A stretch of DNA of 64,000 bases from Lampris incognitus (lineage: Eukaryota > Chordata > Actinopteri > Lampriformes > Lampridae): positions 28,989,716 to 29,053,715 of the forward strand of contig NC_079231.1 in NCBI RefSeq assembly GCF_029633865.1. Reading direction: 5' to 3'. Position numbers and translations under genes: made by a program. The notes under the pieces are model-generated. The model saw only the letters and a list, made by a program, of their open reading frames with translations. It was not told the DNA's origin and did no database searches. Below are positions 1 to 11,524 of the stretch, piece after piece. Position 1 is the first letter of the stretch; each line of letters begins with the position of its first letter.

Positions 1-430
1 CCCTAACCCTATACTCAAGTCCTAACCCTAAACACAAGTCCTAAACCCTAAACACAAGTCCTAACCCCAAACACAAGTCCTAACCCCAAACACAACTCCT
101 AACTTTAAACCCAAGTCCTAAAACTAAACACAAGTCCTAAACCCTAAACACAAGTCCTAACACTAAATTCAAGTCCTAACCCTAAACACAAGTCCTAACC
201 CTAAACCCAAGTTCTAACCCTAAACCCAAGTCCTAACCCTAAACCCAGGTCCTAAACCCAAACACAAGTCCTAACCCCAAACACAAGTTCTAACCCTAAA
301 CCCAAGTCCTAACCCTAAACAAAAGTCCTAACCCTAAACCCAAGTCCTAACACTAAACTCAAGTCCTAACCCTAAACCCAAGTCCTAACCGTGAACCCAA
401 ATTCTAACCCTAAACCCAACTCCTAACTCT
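1..430. repeat. Subtelomeric degenerate telomere-like minisatellite
   Basis: About 22 imperfect copies of an 18-20 bp unit of the type CCCTAAACCCAAGTCCTAA. The vertebrate telomere hexamer CCCTAA is embedded in most units and varies by single bases. The C-rich strand reads 5' to 3' from the first base, the orientation expected at the left end of a chromosome. Inference: subtelomeric or interstitial telomere-derived satellite. Confidence 0.8.
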
Positions 431-546
431 AAAATAGACCCTTAGAAAAGTGAGAACGAGCCAGAATGTCCTCGTTTTGCAAAACTTTCCTCGCTCTGGT
501 GGTTAAAAACTCATATTGGCCCTCAAAAGTACAGCTGAACAAGAAT

Positions 547-668
<122 letters not shown>

Positions 669-879
669 CTGCCTATAGCTGCTGAGGACTAACTGGTCCT
701 AAAGCCACTGCAATATGAACAGCCACATGTAATAACCCTATGCAAGATGTTGAACTTTAAAAGCCACTGCTATCTTTTATTGTCTCATTATCATTTTTAC
801 TTCCTCACTTATTTATACTAAATGTTGTTTGTCCTGTTTTTAACCTTGTTTTTTTTTATATCATTTACTTTGTCTAGTG

Positions 880-945
880 TTGCTGGTCTGAGAGTCACCA
901 AATGCAATTTTGTTGTGTGTACACAATAACAATAAAGTATCTTAT

Positions 946-977
<32 letters not shown>

Positions 978-1076
978 TATCTTATCTTATCTTATCTTAT
1001 CTTATCTTATCTTATCTTATCTTATCTTATCTTATCTTATCTTATCTTATCTTATCTTATCTTATCTTATCTTATC
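880..1076 (+). repeat. LINE/SINE-type 3' tail with (CTTAT)n
   Basis: The stretch around 885-937 (ends in ACAATAACAATAAAGTATC) has the look of a fish LINE or SINE 3' terminus. It passes directly into about 27 copies of the pentamer CTTAT (938-1076), which is typical of such tails. The 668-880 segment shows no recognisable gene. The family was not identified. Confidence 0.6.
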
Positions 1077-1639
1077 GTGCTTGAGAAGCTTGCATGTACC
1101 AATGATCCCAAGAGCTGTGCCGTCTGGAGCTTGGCTCCTGGTAGGGTCACCCTAGGTAGATAGGTCAAGGGGGAGCTTCCAGATGAAGCACGATCCAACA
1201 AAGATCCAACAAACACCTCAACAGCGGATCTGGTGGAAGATGTCTCCAGGTCACAACAGCAGTGAAGGCAGGTGAAGTCTGCAGCAGAGGGTGGTCCCCA
1301 ATCGTCTTGATTCTCCATGCCATTGGACTCTGAACACCCCCTGCAAAGGACCGTGTGGTGGCTGCAGGAGCATCAGCCTCTCCAAGTAAAAAGCTGTCAC
1401 GCACAGGCGTCCTCTCATTATGCGGCTCCAGGATCAACCTCTACACCCACTTGAGGACCCAGAGGGAGGACGGTCATACTCGACCCTGAGTGACCGCCGA
1501 TGATGACGTAAATTGTTGCATGTTAGGCTTTTATAATGTGTTATTGGACGGTATGTTTTACATTTCTGGTTGAGACACCCAAGACTCTCTTTCATGTTCA
1601 TATGTATTCTGTCTTGCTCCTACTGACTTTCATTCCTCT
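1077..1639. other. Unassigned interspersed sequence
   Basis: Only short open frames are present, with no motif, splice pattern or protein family I recognise. The composition resembles untranslated retroelement sequence, but this is a guess. Confidence 0.3.
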
Positions 1640-2333
1640 TCTCTCTAGTGCATACCTCTACCTCTCCAGGCTCTCCTCCACCTGCACCCTACTCTCACTA
1701 CAGATCACAATATCTGCAAACTGCAAACAAGAAAGGGCTCAGAGCTGATCCTTGATGTAATCCCACCTCCACCTTGAACCCATCTGTCATTCCAACCACA
1801 CACCTCACCACTGTCACACTGCCCTCATTCATATCCTGCAACACTCCTACATACTTCTCTGCAACTCCCGACTTACCACACCTCCTCTCTCGGCACCCTG
1901 TCGTATGCTTTCTCTAAATCTACAAAGACACAATGTAACTCTTTCTGGCCTTTTCTATACTTCTCCATCAACATTCTCAAAGCAAACATTGCATCTGTGG
2001 TGCTCTTTCGTGGCATGAAACCATACTGCTGCTGCTGATCATCACCTCTCCTCTTAACCTAGCTTCTATTACTCTTTCCCATATCTTCATGCTGTGGCTG
2101 ATCAACTTTATACGTCTGTGGTTGCTGCAGTTCTGCGCATCACCCTTGTTCTTGAAAATCGGTACCAGTATGCTTCTTCTCCACTCCTCAGGCATCCTCT
2201 CACTTTCCAAGACTGTGTTAAACAATCTAGTTAAAAACCCCACTGCCATCTCTCCTAAACACCTCCATGCCTCCACAGATATGTCATCAGGACCAACTGC
2301 CTTTCTACTCTTTATTCTCTTTATAGCTGCCCT
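1640..2333 (-). pseudogene. RTE-type LINE reverse transcriptase fragment (3' part)
   Basis: Read on the minus strand, 1977-2276 encodes a reverse transcriptase palm segment with blocks such as LFNTVLESERMPEEW and ILVPIFKNKGDAQNCSNHR, typical of RTE-clade LINEs in fish. The conserved frame continues, broken, to about 1640. Several stops make it a dead copy. It is interrupted at 2334 by a hAT MITE and resumes at 3217. Confidence 0.8.
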
Positions 2334-3216
2334 CAGTGATTAAAGTGGGCCGGAGCTACCCGGATCCCGACACCGGCACTTCCCCTCCTCCCCCAAGTCA
2401 ACCGGAGCTGAGATACGGCACTCTGTAGACAGGAGTAATTTCAACCTTTTTGTCACAGTAAAATTTAAAACAAAAAACATGATGCAGCCAATTCACAAGC
2501 ATTACAAAATAAATCGCAAATAAAGTCGTTCTTCTATTTTTATACTACTTTACTTTTTCTAAAAGTTTGAATGATATCGCGTCCTCACGTGACCCGCACC
2601 TGCCTGCTGTCTGGCTTCACCAGACTTGACATCAAAAGAGACTGGCTTCACACTCACGGGTCAGGGTCAGTTCACCACACCAGGCAGACAAGACTCGAGA
2701 GAGCGTTAACCTGCTACCTGCACTATTACCTTGGATTGGGGGGCATAAAGAGTGAGTATCTTCAGTGTATTTCCAATAGTATTTCCAATAGTTTTGTCTA
2801 GCTCTGCTGTGGTTTTCATTCAAGTAACTAACGTTAGCGAACGTAACGTTAGCTAGCTAGCTAACTAGCTATCTTCCACCCGGTAACATTGCTAGCTAGT
2901 TGTTGACGTTGCCGGCTAGTTGTTTGAATGCTGCTAGGCAAGCTAACTATCGGTAGCGTCCGGTAACGTTACCGGTAGCTAGCTAGTTATGTTTGTCCAA
3001 CCTTAGCTCTGGCCATGCAATATTTTCATTCAAATAACTAACTAGCTAGCAAACCTTAGCTACCACTAGTTATTATTAGCTAACAATGCTAACGTCGGGA
3101 CTACTGGACCAGTGGTTAGCTAGCCTAACGTTAGCTAGCTACCTATCACTCCCGCACTTTTGCCCACCTCTCTAATACAGAGATCCCCCACTTACCAAAT
3201 CCCACTTTAACCCCTG
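2334..3216. mobile_element. Non-autonomous hAT element (MITE), 883 bp
   Basis: The ends are CAGTGATTAAAGTGGG and, as reverse complement, CAGGGGTTAAAGTGGG (14 of 16 identical), which fits hAT terminal inverted repeats starting CAG. It is flanked by a perfect 8-bp duplication, GCTGCCCT, at 2326-2333 and 3217-3224, the hAT target-site size. The interior is rich in GCTAGC and AACGTTAGC motifs and has no transposase. It lies inside an RTE-type LINE whose sequence resumes exactly after the duplication. Confidence 0.9.
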
Positions 3217-3420
3217 GCTGCCCTCACTTCCTCCTTGCTAATCCACTGAACTTCCTTATTCACTATCCCTACATCATCCAAACTTCTCTCTCTCTCTCAT
3301 TTTCTTCATTCATCAGCCCCTCAAAGTACTACTTCCACCTTCTCAGCACACTCTCCTCGCTTGTCAGCACATTTCCATCTTTATCCTTGATACTTGAAGT
3401 CTGGCGCTTCATTAACGGGG
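3217..3420 (-). pseudogene. RTE-type LINE fragment (5' continuation)
   Basis: This continues the minus-strand reverse transcriptase of 1640-2333 after removal of the hAT MITE. It covers the region just upstream of the preserved palm segment. No intact frame. Homology fades near 3420. Confidence 0.65.
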
Positions 3421-3740
3421 TGTCCATATTACTCCTGCTAAATATTAAGTCATATAACACCACCTGTGTGAGGCATCTATCCAAGATCTCAGGAAGGACT
3501 ATAACATGACTTCCATAAATCGTATCGACAGATCTTAAATTATTACCGTTACTACAAATCAGAATATAAGCACATGGTATTGACTGTACTTCAACCGTTC
3601 CTCATTATATATTACAACACAATATTTACTATGCACAGTTAAGAGTGGGTCAAGTTACTGATAATTTATTAAACTGAATATCAGTCATAAATGCAGCGGT
3701 CATCAGCATGGTTTTTAGTTTTTTTGTTTTGTCTGCCCGA
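3421..3740. other. AT-rich spacer
   Basis: No gene, RNA or repeat structure was recognised in this AT-rich stretch. Confidence 0.5.
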
Positions 3741-4620
3741 AATGTAGATGTGCTTCTATCCCGCCCCCCTTTTTTTCCTCCTCAGTTGTATCCGGCCAAT
3801 TACCCCACCCTTCCGAGCCCTCCCGGTCGCTGCTCCACCCTCTGCCTATCGAGGGGCTGGTGACAACCCATGTCTCCTCTGATACATGGGGTGTCACCAG
3901 CCGCTTCTTTTCACCTGACAGTGAGGAGTTTCACCAGGGGGACGTATAGCAAGTGGGAGGATCACGCTATTCCCCCCAGTTCCCCCTCCCCCTGAACAAG
4001 CGCCCCGAACGACCAAAGGAGGCGCTAGTGCAGCGACCAGGACACATACCCACATCCGGCTTCCCACCCGCAGACACGGCCAATTGACCTTTCGCAAAGT
4101 CCCGCCCCCTTAGTTACTGTTGCTATGCCCGTCAAGCATTTCAGAACTATCCGGAAAGTAGCCGGAAAACACCAAAACATGAAGGAAGAAATCAGCGCAT
4201 TGTGTGGGTAAAAGTAACGGTAATAATACGTTAGCTGTATTAGCTATCAATAGTAGCTAGTAGCAAGCTTAGCTTGGAGCAGACAGGTATTTTTGTTGAT
4301 TTTGGATGGATTAAGCTGGCCATGGGGTCTGCTATACTGCCAAATCTATTGCCGACATTGCGCTTCTTGCGTTCTGTGTTTCGGGAAGGGAAAGAAAATT
4401 ACACCCCCTCCAAACTTTTCAGATATCTAGTATCCGATTTGCAGATCCCATAGGCACACCGTTTCAGCATTTTGCTGTGTGTTTGAAAGCTTGACGGACA
4501 GTTGCTAAGGTAGGATTGGACAAGTACCGTTTTGGGGTGGTACTTTGCGAAAGGTCAATTGTGTTTGCAGGGACGCACGACCAAGCCGGAGGTAACACGG
4601 GGATTCGGGGATCCCCGTGT
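3741..4620 (-). mobile_element. tRNA-derived SINE, split by a MITE
   Basis: On the minus strand the 3741-4086 and 4556-4620 parts together match the SINE that is nearly complete at 51867-52300 (+): shared blocks include the tRNA-like head, a conserved body and a G-rich tail. The B-box region near 4600 has lost about seven bases, so this copy is not expected to be transcribed. A 469-bp insert separates the two halves. Confidence 0.8.
4087..4555. mobile_element. MITE with ACCTTTCGCAAAGT ends
   Basis: The left end ACCTTTCGCAAAGT is matched by ACTTTGCGAAAGGT at the right end, a perfect 14-bp inverted repeat. Both ends are flanked by CAATTG (4081-4086 and 4556-4561), present once in the intact SINE copy. 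Because CAATTG is palindromic, the duplication could be 4-6 bp. No coding capacity. The superfamily is uncertain. Confidence 0.8.
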
Positions 4621-4899
4621 TGGTGATATTAATATTTTTAAGCATTCCTTTCAAAATGAAATGAACTGTATCAAGGTAATTCTTAGGTCGAGCAAAACCT
4701 TCCCATGATGCCTCTTGTCCATGGATGGATCAGTCAAGTCTAATTGGCTCAGGCCCATGGGCCGGAAGGGTCAGGACTCTTCAGCCAAAGCCTCTGTGTG
4801 AAGTTGCTGTTAGTAACTTTTGATTTCTCGCTGCAGAGTTGATGGGCTCGGTCATTTGTCTCAATAACAACTAGCCGTCACTGTGATTTTAGGCTCTGT
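4621..4899. other. Spacer without recognisable feature
   Basis: No gene, RNA or repeat was recognised. Confidence 0.4.
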
Positions 4900-5471
4900 C
4901 TTTGTTAGTATTAAAATTACTTCCGGCGTGCGACCAACGGCGGCGCGAACTGGCTTTTGCGGCGGCCTCACCCAGTGCCGACTATGCAGTGTCTTTGTCC
5001 ACGTCTGCATCTAAGTTTGTGTCTCCGTGTGAAGTTTTTTATTTTGTTCGTCGATTTTTTCCGTTTAATGGCAGGGACAGTTGGTGTTGGATCTGCTGAG
5101 AGAGCTCACGGCCCTTTCCAGCGCTGTATGGCCCTGCCGGAGCTGTGCCCAAGAGGAAACACCGAGGCGGTCTGGCGGCGGCCTCGCCTAGCATCGACTG
5201 TGCAGTGTTTTGGTCTGCGTCGTCGTGTGGAGTGCGGGGGAGGTGTGTCGAAGGGGCCGGGCTGGGAGAGCTGCGTTGGATCGGCTGACGGAGCCTGGTC
5301 TGCTTCGTTCGATGAGCCCAGGGACCACGGCCCCTGCCTGGAGCTACGTCCGGGGAGGAAACACCGAGGGCGGTCTGGCAGGACGCAGAAGCGGGGCAGG
5401 CTAAGCTAACTGCTAGCCTGCAGACCGGCAGTTCCGACAGTCCTCCTGGCTGGAGTTCGTTCTCTGGACAG
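4900..5471 (+). mobile_element. GC-rich LINE-like repeat, left part
   Basis: This is the same repeat as 63190-63835 on the opposite strand. The GC-rich part holds an open frame starting at ATG 5068 and ending at 5409 (113 codons before the stop). The second copy keeps a frame of 112 residues with matching start and stop. The repeat is cut at 5471 by a solo LTR and resumes at 6261. Class inferred from the 3' end, which resembles fish LINE tails; no reverse transcriptase is visible. Confidence 0.55.
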
Positions 5472-6260
5472 TGTTGGACTGCAGCTCACTCTACCAACTC
5501 ATCTTCATCTATGTGAGAGCGTAGTCCTGCGTGTTTGTTGATAAAGCAATAGGAGAAGATGTTCGGTCTCAAAACCATCCGTTTTATTTAGCAGTAAATG
5601 GATAAAGCATACAGAGCTCTGGGTCTAGATCTTCCTATCCCTGACAAACAACAGATTGTGTCAGTTCACGAAGTCTGACTGTCTCTCCTTTCCCTGACCC
5701 AGTCTTTATACTATACAAAGTGTTGACTGAACATGAATGTGTGGTCTTCTTTGTGATTGGTCCGTTCATCTGACTCCATTTCCACCTCACTGATATCCGG
5801 ACTCCAGGTAATCTTCTTCTACATCTGCTGTGACCTCCTTGTTGCAGCTGCCGTCGTAAAATCCTGTTCCTATTTCTGAAACCACAAATCACAGCACATC
5901 TTGTCTCTACTCCCCCTTGGCCGCAACGCCCTTATTGTTCCCTTTCCTATTCAGAGCTGCTAACCTTATCTAAGGTCAGCGACCCTCACTCCTTCCATGG
6001 AGATCGACACACTCTCCTTCTTGGGACATCTTATCCTTTTATTGCCCCCCACTTATCTTCCTATAATTTACTCTGCATCCCTCTGTCTGCTAACATACTC
6101 AGTACTTTTCCACTGCCGCTATAGCCCCTCATGTCCTTGTAACAAGCCCTGTTCCTCATGCAGATGCTTTCCCAATGATTAATATATCCTTATATCCCTT
6201 ATTCCAATTAATACGTTGTAATCATCATTATTAAATATCACACCATTACATTTATCTACA
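5472..6260. mobile_element. Solo LTR (789 bp)
   Basis: It starts TGTTGGACTG and ends TTATCTACA (TG...CA). It is flanked by ACAG at 5468-5471 and 6261-6264. The copy of the host repeat at 63 kb is uninterrupted at the corresponding site, which confirms an insertion. No internal coding region, so it is read as a solo LTR. Orientation and family were not determined. Confidence 0.7.
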
Positions 6261-6400
6261 ACAGAGGAATTTTTTTTGGACTGTCTGTGTTTGTATGTTT
6301 TTGGTGGTGCCGTTTTGGGAAATTGTGGATGTGTGTTTCTTGTGTTGCACTGCTGTGGGCTGGGAGAAACGACATTTCGTTTCTGAATTAGCATGAGCCG
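6261..6400 (+). mobile_element. GC-rich LINE-like repeat, right part
   Basis: It matches the reverse complement of about 63215-63375 and completes the repeat started at 4900 after the solo LTR. It ends in a region with AACGACATTTCGTTTC, like the LINE 3' end near 63230. Confidence 0.55.
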
Positions 6401-6899
6401 ATGTCGTGTTGGGGTGAGAGAGCTGCATGTCATTAAAGTGCTGTTTGATTTGAATGAGAGGCTTCTAGGCCTCTGTGTGAGGGGCCCATCGTCTCATAAT
6501 GCACATTTACTGTTGTCCTTCCCCTCGGTATCCAGGCAGAAGGTCCGTGAATATTGTGTGAGACTTCAGGCAGTCTGGCCTGTTCACAACACCCTCCGGA
6601 CAAAGCGTCTGTGTGTTAATACTTGTATTGTCGAGGCTTAAATATGCGAACTTTAACATTTCTCCATTAAAAAAGTTATTATATCCATCTGGATCGCTGA
6701 GTCGGGTTACATAATGACAACTGGTATCTTTACATAGCAGGAGACACTCTCCAGAGTCCGTATAACGCAGGTGAATTAGTTATGAGACCAGGTAAGACAA
6801 CCACTGGTGCAGCAGCACACAAGTACGTGTTGGAAACCACTCCAGTAGGAAAACTACTGCGACGTGATGCCAGCGTGTTTTTGTCACACAGATGATCAA
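6401..6899. other. Spacer without recognisable gene
   Basis: Only short non-conserved open frames. No exon, RNA or repeat family was recognised. Confidence 0.4.
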
Positions 6900-7262
6900 T
6901 ATAACTGTAGAACAATGTGAACAATGCCCCAGTGGTCTGCACTGTTGCCTCACAGCAAGACGGTCCTGGGTTCGAACCCCAGGCCGTCCCAGGTCCTCCT
7001 CTGTGTGGCGTTTGCATGTTCTCACCATGTCTGCGTGGGTTTCCTCCAGGTGCTCCGGTTTCCTCCCCCCATTAAAAAGACATACATGTTCGGGTTAATA
7101 CTCATGTCTGTGCCCCTGAGCAAGGCAATGGAAAGAAGAAGTGGAGTTGGTCCCCGGGTGGTGCAGCTGCCCGCTGCTCCTATACAATATGATGGTTACA
7201 TACAGACAACACACTCACTGTAACTGTACAATGTCAAAATAAAGTGTCTTTCTTTCACTTCA
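6900..7262 (+). mobile_element. tRNA-derived SINE with LINE-like tail
   Basis: The head holds a perfect B box, GGTTCGAACCC (6969-6979), within a tRNA-like context CCTCACAGCAAGACGGTCC. The body GTGTGGCGTTTGCATGTTC is a widespread teleost SINE block. The 3' end AATGTCAAAATAAAGTGTC resembles a LINE tail, as in SINEs mobilised by a partner LINE. Confidence 0.8.
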
Positions 7263-7494
7263 TTTCATTCATGTGCTGATGTAGTTTGATGACATTGAGA
7301 CTGCCTCTGTTAGCTTTCCTCTCAGGATCCATTGTTACCAGGGTGTAGACTATTTACTGGTGAGCTGACGGCATGCCAGTAAATAATGGCTGCTACACCT
7401 TGTTTGTAGTCCTGCTACACCTTGTTTGTAGTTCAAAGAAATGAGTGTCAACAGGCCTGTTTCTCTCTGCCTCCTACACCCAGTTATGTTGGAA

Positions 7495-7772
7495 AGCTGT
7501 TCTACTGTAATATCTACTGATTGATCTATTGCTCTACTGTAATATCTATTAATATATGTATAGATCTACTGTAACATTTACTGATTGATCTATTGATAGC
7601 TATTGATTGATGTATTGATCTACTGTAATATTTATATGATTGATGTATTGATCTACTGTAATATTCATTGATTGATCTATTGATCTACTGTAATATTTTA
7701 CTGATTGATGTATTGATCTACTGTAATATCTATTGATTGATCTATTGATCTACTGTAATATTTACTGATTGA
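7495..7772. repeat. Minisatellite, ~33-bp unit
   Basis: About eight diverged copies of a unit like CTACTGTAATATTTACTGAT followed by TGATCTATTGAT. The flanking 7263-7494 and 7773-8213 segments show no recognisable gene. Confidence 0.85.
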
Positions 7773-8213
7773 CCAGCAGAATCACTACATCGTCATCACA
7801 TATCAGATGGATAAAACAGGTATTTTAACTGTTAAAGTGTGAATGTTGTTTCCAGCCATGCAGTCAATCAACCACCTATAACTGCTGTAGCATAAAATGA
7901 GAGTTGTGGCTGGTGTAAAAAGTGGAATGATCCTTTAAATGGTGTTGCTATTAGAGAGGGGTGTTGATTGACAAAAAGAAAACAAACTTGAGATGAAATG
8001 TGTACAGCTGAATATATCTGAGGACAAGGATTATCCTGAAGACGATGATCAATACATGATCAATATATGAATGGATTTAGAGTTGAGCCAAACCTGCACA
8101 CCTAGTGCTGAAAAACAATAGTATTTTCCGCCATGTTGATGATCTGTCAGCATGATGCTCAGCGTTTAGGGAGGTCAAATCTCTCACTGCATATTAAACT
8201 TTTTATAGAATAT

Positions 8214-8420
8214 ATTATGTATAATATACAATTATATATTATATATAATGATATAAATATATAAAATATTATTATATATAATTAATAATATATATAGTGT
8301 GTGTATGTATATATATGTGTGTGTGTATATATATAATATATTCATATTTATATAATATATATAATATGTATATAATATGTATCACAAAATAATATTGTAT
8401 ATATAGTATATATAAGACTT
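8214..8420. repeat. AT-rich simple repeat
   Basis: Nearly pure A/T sequence with repeated TATATAAT and TATGTATA motifs. The following 8421-8778 stretch holds only an unrecognised 79-codon frame on the minus strand. Confidence 0.85.
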
Positions 8421-8776
8421 TCATTATCATGAAAGAAAATAGAAATATTCATATTTATCAGATCAGATGAGTTATTTTGTGAGATATATCTGGACAAGCA
8501 GCCTAATGTTAATTTTGAATTTCGTATTTCAGGACTTTGTCAAACATATCCCCTGCAGTCCTCCCCTGTGCATTTAACAAGCTCATGGTGAAAACTATCT
8601 AACACAACTTTAAGGGCAGGCTGAACTGACAGCTTCCTGTATATGTTGCAAGTGTTAGAATAAAAATCATCACAACATGTAAGTTCCTCTTTTTCAAACA
8701 TGAAAAAATACAGAACGCTCACACCAGAAGGACCATTGATGACCATATAGATGTAATGATTCTTAGTATTACTGCA

Positions 8777-8778
<2 letters not shown>

Positions 8779-8821
<43 letters not shown>
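8779..8821. repeat. (TG)n microsatellite
   Basis: About 21 TG units. Confidence 0.95.
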
Positions 8822-9028
8822 ATGACTGGTGAGTGATGATGAAAGTACAGAGAGGGTAAATCAGTGACTGATGTTGGCTATGTAGTGGAGCTGTGTGAGC
8901 AGTCCAAGGTGAAAAGCCGTCCGGGGAAAGGTTCTCCCGGGTGTTGTAAACTGGATACTGCCTCACAGGAAATACTTGGCTGGCTTCACTTGATGTTGTC
9001 ATGTTTTATGGCTTCCCAGTCAGTTATC

Positions 9029-9128
9029 TTCTATCATGTGGATCATCCACTCATCTCATCTCATACCTACCATCCACTGCTGCACTTTTCTATCATGTGG
9101 ATCATCCACTCATCTCATCTCATACTGA
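9029..9128. repeat. Short tandem duplication, ~60 bp
   Basis: The block TATCATGTGGATCATCCACT followed by CATCTCATCTCATAC occurs at about 9032 and 9092. Confidence 0.85.
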
Positions 9129-9262
9129 CCACCCACCCACTGCTGCACCCTTCCATCACCTGCAGAACTGGAAGGCAAACGTTGATTTGAATGTGTGCTC
9201 AGAAACCGAAAATGAAGATTAAACAGAAATGGGTAGTGACAGGTACAATGTAAGGTCCCCAC

Positions 9263-9288
9263 AATAATAATAATAATAATAATAATAA
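9263..9288. repeat. (AAT)n microsatellite
   Basis: Eight to nine AAT units. The 9289-9799 stretch shows only a short unidentified frame around 9690-9797 that reads ...AAYNIWREKHP..., perhaps a mobile-element remnant. Confidence 0.9.
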
Positions 9289-9799
9289 GGTCCATAGAAT
9301 TTCAACACCTCCTCCACATGGCACGGACCGGGCAACGCAAGTATGGTAAGTCAGCAATACGAGCGGCCAAAGGGGCTCTGACAATTAAACACAATGATGC
9401 AATTACGACTAACTAAATCACCATACCGCATCGGTCGTCACGCGGGTCAACAAGGACTGCGATCCCCAGCGAGGAACCAGGCTGGGATCGAAAAGTCTGC
9501 TACTGGAACAAACTCTACCCATCAAGTATATAGGTACTCCACACTGAGGACATTGCTCACAGTGGCCTTCTATGTACAACAACCAAAAACCCAACAAACA
9601 GAACAAGACAGAAATGGTCTAGGGAAGCGTATAAAGATGTCATGGAAGTCCTCTACCCTGCTTCACTAAACCCGACAGTAACGTCAACGTCCAAAGCTGC
9701 CTACAACATCTGGCGAGAAAAACACCCCACGGACAAATTGAATCTGGGAGCCAACAAACTCTCCAATGTCAGGCGAGACTGTCGCAATCTCATTTAAAG

Positions 9800-10135
9800 A
9801 TGTTTCCAAAAACCATCCAAGGTGAGAAGAGGAGGTCGTTCAATCCATTGTGGTATAACCTGCATTCATGGCTTGAATACTCGCCAAGGAAAGATTCAGC
9901 CTACTGTTATGCTTGCAGACACTTCTCACTGCCAAGTGTGTCAGAATCTGTTTTCACGTCAGAATCAGGCTTTTCACATTGGGGAAAAAAGCAATGTTCA
10001 AAGATGGTGGCTTTAAGTTGCATGAGAAATCTGAGTCTCACATGAATGCCATGTTTGAATGGAATGAGCACAAGAGGGTAGCACTTATAGATTCTTCTAT
10101 ATGTACACAGTATTGTGTTTATAAGCTGGTGAAAT
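9800..10135 (+). pseudogene. hAT transposase N-terminal fragment (ZMYM1-like zinc finger)
   Basis: From ATG 9800 the frame resembles the N-terminal TTF-type zinc-finger domain of ZMYM1-like hAT transposases: NPLWYNLHSWLEYSPRKD then AYCYACRHFSLPS. The homology then passes to the +1-position frame (FKDGGFKLHEKSESH) after a frameshift at the A-run near 9985-9995, and is lost after about 10135. No catalytic core or dimerisation domain follows here. A hAT C-terminal end of the same general type lies at 27600-33995 in the same orientation, so both may derive from related elements. Confidence 0.7.
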
Positions 10136-11524
10136 TGTTTTTTCCTTGTAACTGTACAGTCTGAGGTTACGTTTAGATCACTGGCCTTAAATCTGAATTA
10201 GGTTTTTAAACAACTGAAGATCCTGCATATTACAGTGTTTAAGCAAGATTTGCTGGTTAGGATAAATGTGAGGAGGGGTGTGCGTCCTTTTTTTCCTTTT
10301 CTTTTTTTTTGTCAAGTGAGCGAGTGTGAGTTGAGGTCTCTGTTGGTGAGATTACTGCAGTGTCTTTTCTTCTAACCAACTACACTGTAGCACATTTGAA
10401 GTTTTGCACAATTTTCTCAAGTAAATACTTTGTCCACACGGGCTTATTTATTTTAATTTTGTTGGCACTTTATACTGTTGTAGCACTCTCAACACCTATT
10501 GTGTGTGAACGAATTGCTTTTGGGTTCTTTTATGAAATATTTTGTTGAATCTTGGATTCTTGAACTATGAAATCAACTATAAATCCACCAAAGTAGTGAA
10601 TACTATTATTTACAAAGTAGTTGTAACTATTAAAGGTACTACTAAATTCACTGACTGCTCCTTTAATATTAACCAGGCAAACAAGAAGAATTCTTAATAA
10701 AAGGCAAATTATTATTTTCAAAAGTGAAATAAAATCAAATACAGCAACCAATTCAGCAATACAGCCTTTCAGTGGTTATCTGAAAAGTAAATAAAAGTAG
10801 ATATCAGTTTACCGTTTAAGCACACACAGGAAAAACTAAACAACTTCACATTCACTCACATCACTACCAAAGGCTAGCAATTTCCCATGGCGCGCACTTA
10901 GCTTCCTAGCAAGCTAACAATGCTATGGGCCCATAGTCTTACACTAGCCGGCCAACACTGCCCAAAACCCCACGTAGCAGGCCTGGCTCGGCGCTCGTGT
11001 TCGTGGCGGCCCGGTAAGACAGAAATTGGCCTCTTCACTCCGTAGAGCAAAACAAAAAGAAAACGAGCGTCTACCTTGCTCTCGTCGAACGTGGTCTTCT
11101 TCCGCTCAGTGGATACCTCGTTCTGGCCAAACTTGGTCAAGAAGCTCTCTCAGTGCGCCTTGGATCGTTTGGCCAACACAGGAACAACTCACACAGCGAG
11201 CACGGAGTCCATTTCGGAGAACTAGCCATCTCTCTCGTCCTCCAGCCTTCGCTAAATCACCGGTATCTCTCTCGTCTTCTCTCCTTTTCGAACTATCGCT
11301 CTCTTCCCATAATTCTCAAGTATAACCCAATCAGAATTGAGTAAATCTCTAGCAACCAATTAGAATTTACTGACATTACATGTATCTAGGCAGACATAGT
11401 TTCAACAGGTTTTCACTCACTAGAAGCAACAGATTTCCATACAAATTAAAGGAATAAAAGGAAACTTAAACATTATGCATAGGAACAATAATAATATGGC
11501 TATTCTCTTTAACAATACAGCTTC
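10136..11524. other. Unassigned intergenic sequence
   Basis: AT-rich to about 10850, then a GC-richer part (10890-11330) with small frames on both strands. No known domain, splice pattern or terminal repeat was found. It may be diverged retroelement sequence. Confidence 0.4.

Noticed and set aside
902..1155. Open frames of repeated Leu-Ser-Tyr
   Set aside because: They are translations of the (CTTAT)n repeat.
8540..8779. 79-codon minus-strand frame
   Set aside because: No domain, no splice context and no second copy; not supportable as a gene.
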